Below, piece by piece: positions 6,377 to 10,904 of a stretch of DNA of 10,904 nucleotides. The notes beneath the pieces were generated by a model. The model had not been told where the DNA came from. It made no database searches and saw only the letters and a program-made list of their open reading frames with translations. Both the position numbers and the translations under genes were made by a program. The DNA is from Akkermansia sp. (lineage in GTDB: Bacteria; Verrucomicrobiota; Verrucomicrobiia; Verrucomicrobiales; Akkermansiaceae). The number at the start of each line of letters is the position of its first letter. Within the stretch, counting starts at the first letter, position 1. The stretch is taken from assembly GCA_017379255.1 (NCBI GenBank), contig JAFNWZ010000302.1:1-10904 (forward strand). The letters run 5' to 3'.

Positions 6377-9300
6377 TTAGTCTTCGTCCTTCTGGGGGGC
6401 GAGCCAGCGCATGAAGAGGCGGCTGGTGGCCGGAATGACGAGGAGGTTCAGAATGGTGGCGGAAACGAGGCCGCCGAACTGCACGATGGCCAGCGGGGCA
6501 AGCAGCTCACCGCCGGGCTGGTCCTTGGCCCAGACGAGGGGGAGCAGGCCCAGGATGGTGGTGAGCGATGTCATCATGATGGGAATGACGCGCTCAGTGG
6601 AACCGTTACGGATGGCATCGAGGGTACTCATGCCCTGCTCCTCCAGCACGCGGTAGCGGTTGAGCAGGATGAGGCCGGAGCGGATAGCAAAGCCCACCAC
6701 AGTGACGAAGCCCACGATGGAGCTCACGGAGAGGATGGGGGGGATGTAGGTCTCACCGCTGAGCACGGATTTCACTGTATCGGGCGAGGCAAGGAACACA
6801 GCCACAATGCCACCCACCAGGCAGAGCGGGATGTTGATGAGCGTGACGAGAGCGCGGCGCACGCTGCCCAGCGAACTGGAGAGCAGCAGCACGATGAGCA
6901 CGCACACGATGCCGCCCAGAATGTACAGGCGGCGGCCTGCTTCCTCACGGCTCTTGATGGTGCCGGCGTAATCTACGGAGCAACCCATGGCGTTCATCAC
7001 CGGGTCAAGCTTCTCGCGGCAGGCATCTGCCAGGTCACCCAGGTTGGAATCAATGCTGGGGTTGCAGGAAATCATGGCCTTGCGGCGGGTGTTATCGCGC
7101 AGAATCAGGTTGGTGGTTTCGGCGCGGTACACATGCGCCGCATCGGCCAGACGCAGCATCCTGCCGCCGGGGGCTACAAGCTGCAGGTTGCTCACGTCAT
7201 CCATGCTCATACGCAGTTCAGGAGCAAGGCGCAGCATGATATTCCAATGGTCCAGGTTCCTGATAATTTCACCAGCCTTGTAGCCCTGCATAGCGGTGGA
7301 CACCTGCTCTGCTGCATCGGCCACGGTGAGGCCATAGGTGGCCAGCACCTCGCGGTTGTAATCCACGCAGATGGTATCGACCATCACCTCACGGTTGGCG
7401 CGGGCATCTGCCACCTGCGGCAGAGTGCTCAGGATTTCCGCGGCCTTCTTGGCGGCATCGCGAATCTGCGGCAGTTCCGAGCCGTAGATATTGATGGCGA
7501 TTTCCGAGTTAGAACCGGAAAGGGCTGAGGAAATGCGGTGCGCCAGCGGATAACCAATCATGCCGCCCATGCCGGGCATACCGGAAATCACCTTGCGGAT
7601 ATCCTCGCGTATCTTGCGCTGGTCAAAATCCAGGTCTACACGCACCACCAGCTCGGAGGCACTCACCGGCTCCGCGTGTTCATCGTTCTCGGCGCGGCCA
7701 GTGCGCTGGGTCACGGTCTTGACGCCCTCAATCTTTTCCAGCTCCGCCATCACCTGACGCGACACGCGCTCGGTCTCGGCCAGTGAGGTGCCGGGCACGG
7801 CATTCACAAACACCGTGTAGCAGTCCTCATTAAAGGGCGGCAGGAAGCTGGTGCCGTAGGTGCTGCCCAGCCAGAGAGCCCCGCCGGTGATGGCCATGAG
7901 CGTACCGAACACGATAGCAGAGCGGCGCAGGCAGAACTCCAGCACCGGGGCATACAGACGCTTGATAAGGCGCGCCGTGGCAGAATCGCCGTCGTTGCGG
8001 GTATTTTTCGGTGCTTTGAACCACATGTAGCAGAGCACCGGCACAAGCGTAAGAGCCACCAGCAGGGAAGCGGCCAGCGCCAGCATGTACGAGATACCCA
8101 GAGGACGGTAGAACTGCCCCTCCAGGCCGCTCAGGAAGAGTACAGGAGCAAACACGAGCAGAATGATGACCGTGGAATAGGAAATGGAGGTCACAATCTC
8201 ACCCTTGGCCTCCATGAGCACCGCGTAGCGGCTGCGGCGCTGCTCCGGCGGCAGGGCGGCATTGCGCGTGAGGTTGCGCCAGGCCACTTCCACAAAGACG
8301 ATGGCGTTGTCCACCACATCTCCCACAGCCACAGCCAGACCACCCAGGGTCATGATGTTTACCGCAAGGCCGAACATGGGGAAACAGGCCATGCCCAGCA
8401 TCACGGAAAGCGGCATGGTGAGGAGCGTGATAATGGCCGTACGCAGGTTCAGCAGGGTGAGCACAATCACGAGCATCACCACAATACCGGCAATGAGGAG
8501 CGTCTCCTTGCCGTTTTCCAGGGAAAGGTTGATGAAGTCTGCCTGGCGATAAGCATCCGCGCGCAGCTTGATATTGCTCGGCAGGCGGCTCTGGGCAAAT
8601 TCCTTCACAGCGGCATCCACCTGCTGAGTGAGCGCCAGTGTGTTGGCGCCCGGCACTTTCTGCACCGAAAGCACCACGCATTCGCGCCCGGCAAAACCGG
8701 CATTGCCGCGGCGGGGCGCGCCGTCAATCTTCACCTCTGCCACATCCTCCACGCGAAGCACGCCGCTGGGGTGGGCGGGCACGAGCGCACGCTTGATTTC
8801 CTCCGGGGTAAAGGCACGGGATGCCTGCTGCACCGGCAGCTCCAGACCGGCCACATCCTCGATGTAACCAGCAGGCACCGTGCTCTGCGCATTCTCCACG
8901 CTTTCCTTGAGGTCTTTGAGGGTGATACCCGCCTGGCGCATCTTCTCGGGATCGTAGAGCACCTGGTACTCGGGCATGCGGCCGCCCAGCACCGTGACCT
9001 GCCCCACACCGGGAATGGAAAGCAGGCGGTTGCGCAGCTCGAACTGCCCCACGCGGCGCACCTCCAGCGGGTCGGCCGTTTCATCGCCCAGCAGCGCAAT
9101 GAGCATAATCTCACCCGTCACCGAAACAATCGGTGCCATCTCCATTTCCACATGCTCCGGCAGGTTCTCGCGCACGGTGGAAAGGCGCTCCGACACAATC
9201 TGGCGCGCCAGATAAATATCCGTATCCCAGTCGAAATCCACCCAGACAAAGGAGAGGCCGCTGCCGCTGGAGCTGCGCACCTGCTGCACGCCGGGCGTGC

Positions 9301-9523
9301 CGGAAAGTGCGGATTCCAGGGGAATGGAGACATACTGCTCCACCTCCTCGGCGGTGAGGCCGCCAGCCTCGGTCTGAATAGTCACACGCGGCACATACAA
9401 CTCCGGGAACACATCCACAGGGGTGCGCATGATGCCCACCACACTGAGCGCCGCCAGCACCAAGGTGATGATAATCACCGTGAGGCGGTTGTGCAGGCAG
9501 AACGATATAAGCTTCTCAAGCAT
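6377..9523 (-). CDS. RND efflux permease, heavy-metal-efflux-like (CusA/CzcA superfamily)
   Basis: This inner-membrane, proton-driven pump works with the adaptor encoded just upstream and an outer membrane channel. It has 1048 residues, the usual RND length, with the expected layout. TM1 lies at about 13-31, followed by a first large periplasmic loop. TM2-TM6 lie at about 342-503, TM7 at about 533-555, then a second periplasmic loop, and TM8-TM12 run from about 868 to the end. TM4 carries GDVVDNAIVFVE with D405 and E412, matching the acidic residues of the metal pumps. Next comes a conserved segment from about 441 (GEIVTSISYS ... FLSGLEGQFYRPLGISY). TM10 has IRSGLILLNRY (R948), and the TM10-TM11 stretch has RVIPIMMTSLTTILGLLPL. 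By recalled alignment, the CusA relay residues E939 and K984 are not conserved (R948 and I982). The protein therefore fits a COG3696-like subgroup better than true CusA. A metal substrate is inferred from the His-rich adaptor, and drugs or other compounds are not excluded. The ATG shares one base with the adaptor stop. Confidence 0.93.
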   Translation of the reverse strand: MLEKLISFCLHNRLTVIIITLVLAALSVVGIMRTPVDVFPELYVPRVTIQTEAGGLTAEEVEQYVSIPLESALSGTPGVQQVRSSSGSGLSFVWVDFDWDTDIYLARQIVSERLSTVRENLPEHVEMEMAPIVSVTGEIMLIALLGDETADPLEVRRVGQFELRNRLLSIPGVGQVTVLGGRMPEYQVLYDPEKMRQAGITLKDLKESVENAQSTVPAGYIEDVAGLELPVQQASRAFTPEEIKRALVPAHPSGVLRVEDVAEVKIDGAPRRGNAGFAGRECVVLSVQKVPGANTLALTQQVDAAVKEFAQSRLPSNIKLRADAYRQADFINLSLENGKETLLIAGIVVMLVIVLTLLNLRTAIITLLTMPLSVMLGMACFPMFGLAVNIMTLGGLAVAVGDVVDNAIVFVEVAWRNLTRNAALPPEQRRSRYAVLMEAKGEIVTSISYSTVIILLVFAPVLFLSGLEGQFYRPLGISYMLALAASLLVALTLVPVLCYMWFKAPKNTRNDGDSATARLIKRLYAPVLEFCLRRSAIVFGTLMAITGGALWLGSTYGTSFLPPFNEDCYTVFVNAVPGTSLAETERVSRQVMAELEKIEGVKTVTQRTGRAENDEHAEPVSASELVVRVDLDFDQRKIREDIRKVISGMPGMGGMIGYPLAHRISSALSGSNSEIAINIYGSELPQIRDAAKKAAEILSTLPQVADARANREVMVDTICVDYNREVLATYGLTVADAAEQVSTAMQGYKAGEIIRNLDHWNIMLRLAPELRMSMDDVSNLQLVAPGGRMLRLADAAHVYRAETTNLILRDNTRRKAMISCNPSIDSNLGDLADACREKLDPVMNAMGCSVDYAGTIKSREEAGRRLYILGGIVCVLIVLLLSSSLGSVRRALVTLINIPLCLVGGIVAVFLASPDTVKSVLSGETYIPPILSVSSIVGFVTVVGFAIRSGLILLNRYRVLEEQGMSTLDAIRNGSTERVIPIMMTSLTTILGLLPLVWAKDQPGGELLAPLAIVQFGGLVSATILNLLVIPATSRLFMRWLAPQKDED

Positions 9524-10904
9524 CAGTGGTCCTCCCCTTCGTGGAACTTACCATCGGCATGGAAATGCCCGGCTTTCTTCTGCTGGCTGCCATCTGCCGG
9601 CAGCAGGTAGCGCAACTCGTACCCGCCCTTCACCACCAGACGCTGCCCGGGCACCAGCCCCTTCACCGGGGTCATGCCGCGGCGGCTGGTACCGGCCTGC
9701 ACCTTCACCTTCGCAAAGGTACCTTCCTTCACCTCCAGGAACACCACATCATCAATGCCCACCTTCACAATGGCCGAATCCGGAATGTTCACATAGCCCT
9801 TTTCGCCGCCATCGGTGTAGAAATCCACACGGCAGAGCTGGCCGGGGCGCGCATCTGCCGGCAGAGCAGCAGGCGTAAAGTAGAATGCGCGGGTCTGCTT
9901 CTCCTCATCCACCTGCTCGGCCATGCGCCAGGTGCCCTCCAGCACCTCATTCTCACGGCCCGCCAGACGCGTGGCGCGTATGGTGGAGAAATCCGGCACA
10001 TCGTTGCCATACAGCGTGCCTTCAATTTCCATGGCGGCCAGGTTGCTCATGGTCACCACAGCGGTACCCTGCCCACCCCAGCTTCCCTGGGTGATGCCTA
10101 CGTTGCGCACAATGCCATCGTTATTGGCACGCACCACCAGCGTGGGCAATCCGTTTTCGGGTTTGATTTCCGCACCCATCACCAGGATATTGAGCTTCGT
10201 ACGGGTGACCTCGAGTTCGCGCTCCAGCTGGCGCTTCTCGGCATTCTTGAAATTAAGCTGTTCCTCCAGGTCACTGTTGGTCGTGCCAGCCGCCTTGAGG
10301 CGCTGCAAACGCTGGCTCACCGAGGCGATTTCCTCGCCGCAGCGGGTGATGGCTGCTTCTTCCTTGCGGATATCGGCCACCAGTGCGCTCACTTCCGGGG
10401 AAACCACGGTGTAGAGGATATCGCCCTTTTTCACCTCCTGGGCCGATTTCACATAAAGCGAAATGCGTCCGCCGCAAGGCAGCGAGTAGGTCTCCAACGC
10501 ATGGCCGGGCACAAAGAGATGGCCGTACAGGCTGTGCGTCAGCGCCAGTCCCGCGGCAGGAACGGTCTCAATCTTCATTGCGGAAATGTGGCGGGCGTGG
10601 GCATCTGCCGTCACCAGCACAGGGGCATCGCCACCGCCGCAGGAACTATGGTCATGGCCGGAGCAGCTGTCACCATGGGCGTGAGAATGCCCGTGGTCGT
10701 GCGTGCAGCCCTCGCCGTGTTCGTGGGTATGCCCGGCTTCCTCCGCGGCGTGGTCATGCGTGCAGCCCTCGCCGTGTTCGTGGGTATGCCCGGCTTCCTC
10801 CGCAGCGTGGTCATGCGTGCAGCCCTCGCCGTGTTCGTGGGTATGCCCGCCTTCCTCCGCGGCGTGGTCATGCGTGCAGCCCTCGCCGTGTTCATGGATA
10901 TGCC
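9523..10904 (-). CDS. RND periplasmic adaptor (HlyD/CusB-like membrane fusion protein) with a His/Cys-rich N-terminal repeat, 5' end outside the window
   Basis: The adaptor bridges the inner-membrane RND pump and an outer membrane channel. The frame stays open from the stop at 9525-9523 to the right edge, giving 459 visible residues. The GTG at 10620 is internal and is not the start. The first ~80 visible residues hold about 25 His and 6 Cys in four near-identical units (HTHEHGEGCTHDHAAEEAG type), then GHSHAHGDSC and SGHDHSSCGGG. Numbering from the codon at 10620, the first lipoyl/barrel-sandwich half is at about 38-80 (LPCGGRISLYVKSAQEVKKGD). A coiled-coil hairpin spans about 80-150 (RKEEAAITRCGEEIASVSQR ... 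RQLERELEVTRTKL). The second lipoyl half runs from about 158 (TLVVRANNDGIVRNVGITQG). Beta-barrel and membrane-proximal domains follow (VNIPDSAIV, then LVPGQRLVVKGGYELRYLL). The C-terminus is again His-rich (KKAGHFHADGKFHEGEDH). The signal peptide is not visible. A metal role (Cu, Ag, Zn, Co or Ni) is inferred from the His and Cys clusters. Confidence 0.9.
   Translation of the reverse strand, partial: HIHEHGEGCTHDHAAEEGGHTHEHGEGCTHDHAAEEAGHTHEHGEGCTHDHAAEEAGHTHEHGEGCTHDHGHSHAHGDSCSGHDHSSCGGGDAPVLVTADAHARHISAMKIETVPAAGLALTHSLYGHLFVPGHALETYSLPCGGRISLYVKSAQEVKKGDILYTVVSPEVSALVADIRKEEAAITRCGEEIASVSQRLQRLKAAGTTNSDLEEQLNFKNAEKRQLERELEVTRTKLNILVMGAEIKPENGLPTLVVRANNDGIVRNVGITQGSWGGQGTAVVTMSNLAAMEIEGTLYGNDVPDFSTIRATRLAGRENEVLEGTWRMAEQVDEEKQTRAFYFTPAALPADARPGQLCRVDFYTDGGEKGYVNIPDSAIVKVGIDDVVFLEVKEGTFAKVKVQAGTSRRGMTPVKGLVPGQRLVVKGGYELRYLLPADGSQQKKAGHFHADGKFHEGEDH
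9531..9537 (-). promoter_or_regulatory. Ribosome binding site of the RND permease gene
   Basis: On the - strand this reads GGGGAGG, 7 nt before the ATG at 9523-9521 and inside the last codons of the adaptor gene. The TGATG overlap and this strong site support coupled translation and fix the permease start. Confidence 0.75.
10692..10904 (-). repeat. 57-bp tandem repeat encoding a His/Cys-rich 19-residue unit, continuing past the window edge
   Basis: The block GCGTGCAGCC (+ strand) recurs at 10701, 10758, 10815 and 10872, spaced exactly 57 bp. The copies differ at only a few bases, for example near 10699, 10806, 10850, 10894 and 10898. Read on the - strand in the adaptor frame, one unit is HTHEHGEGCTHDHAAEEAG. 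Because 57 is 19 codons, gain or loss of a copy keeps the frame. The array boundary inside the window is at about 10692, and the other boundary lies beyond 10904. Confidence 0.93.

Noticed and set aside
8771..9610. 279-codon His/Arg-rich open frame on the + strand across the permease and adaptor ends
   Set aside because: The composition reflects reading GC-rich codons backwards. It overlaps two certain genes and shows no domain or ribosome binding site.
10611..10895. A - strand frame giving an Arg/Thr-rich repetitive protein (NTARAARMTTPRRKAGIPT type)
   Set aside because: It is the shifted reading of the 57-bp repeat. The adaptor frame through the same DNA is open to the window edge, joins directly to the adaptor domains and gives a sensible His/Cys-rich segment.
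1..10904. tRNA, rRNA, CRISPR array, insertion sequence or prophage signals
   Set aside because: I saw no cloverleaf, spaced short repeats, transposase motifs or terminal inverted repeats. The only tandem repeat is the coding 57-bp array.

Overview
The window holds two multi-gene units that face each other, plus a short foreign-looking scrap at the left edge. The likely source is a gram-negative bacterium of moderate to high GC, because an RND efflux pump with a periplasmic adaptor needs an outer membrane. The codon style and the His-rich adaptor would fit a gut-associated Verrucomicrobiota of the Akkermansia type. That is a guess from general familiarity and the sequence does not prove it.

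Left edge (1 to about 123): a very AT-rich stretch (33 G/C in the first 120 bases) encodes the D-loop and H-loop of an oligopeptide/dipeptide ABC transporter ATPase. It is joined abruptly and out of frame to a methylase gene that has about 53% GC just downstream. This looks like a chimeric assembly joint or a recent illegitimate recombination, and it removes the N-terminus of hsdM.

Left to centre (about 120 to 6190, + strand): a type I restriction-modification operon in the order hsdM-hsdS-hsdR, with overlapping stops and starts (8 nt and 1 nt). HsdM methylates adenine, HsdS supplies the two target recognition domains, and HsdR is the PD-(D/E)xK nuclease/translocase. Apart from the lost HsdM N-terminus, the genes look intact and all key motifs of HsdR are present. 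HsdS has two homologous halves, marked by a perfect 20-bp direct repeat 630 bp apart, and its recognition domains are much more AT-rich than the rest of the operon.

Middle (6191 to 6376): a 186-bp convergent intergenic region. It has a strong hairpin terminator that can serve both directions, preceded by two interleaved 8-bp inverted repeats.

Right (6377 to 10904, - strand): the last two genes of an RND efflux operon. They are a periplasmic adaptor, whose 5' end lies outside the window, and an RND permease translationally coupled to it by a 1-nt overlap. The visible N-terminal part of the adaptor is a His/Cys-rich tandem repeat (57-bp unit, almost identical copies) and its C-terminus is also His-rich, which points to a metal ion as substrate. 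An outer membrane factor gene, if present, would lie beyond the right edge.

I found no wholly unknown system. The features most worth a second look are the tandem His/Cys repeat fused to the adaptor, the HsdS repeat architecture, and the edge junction.
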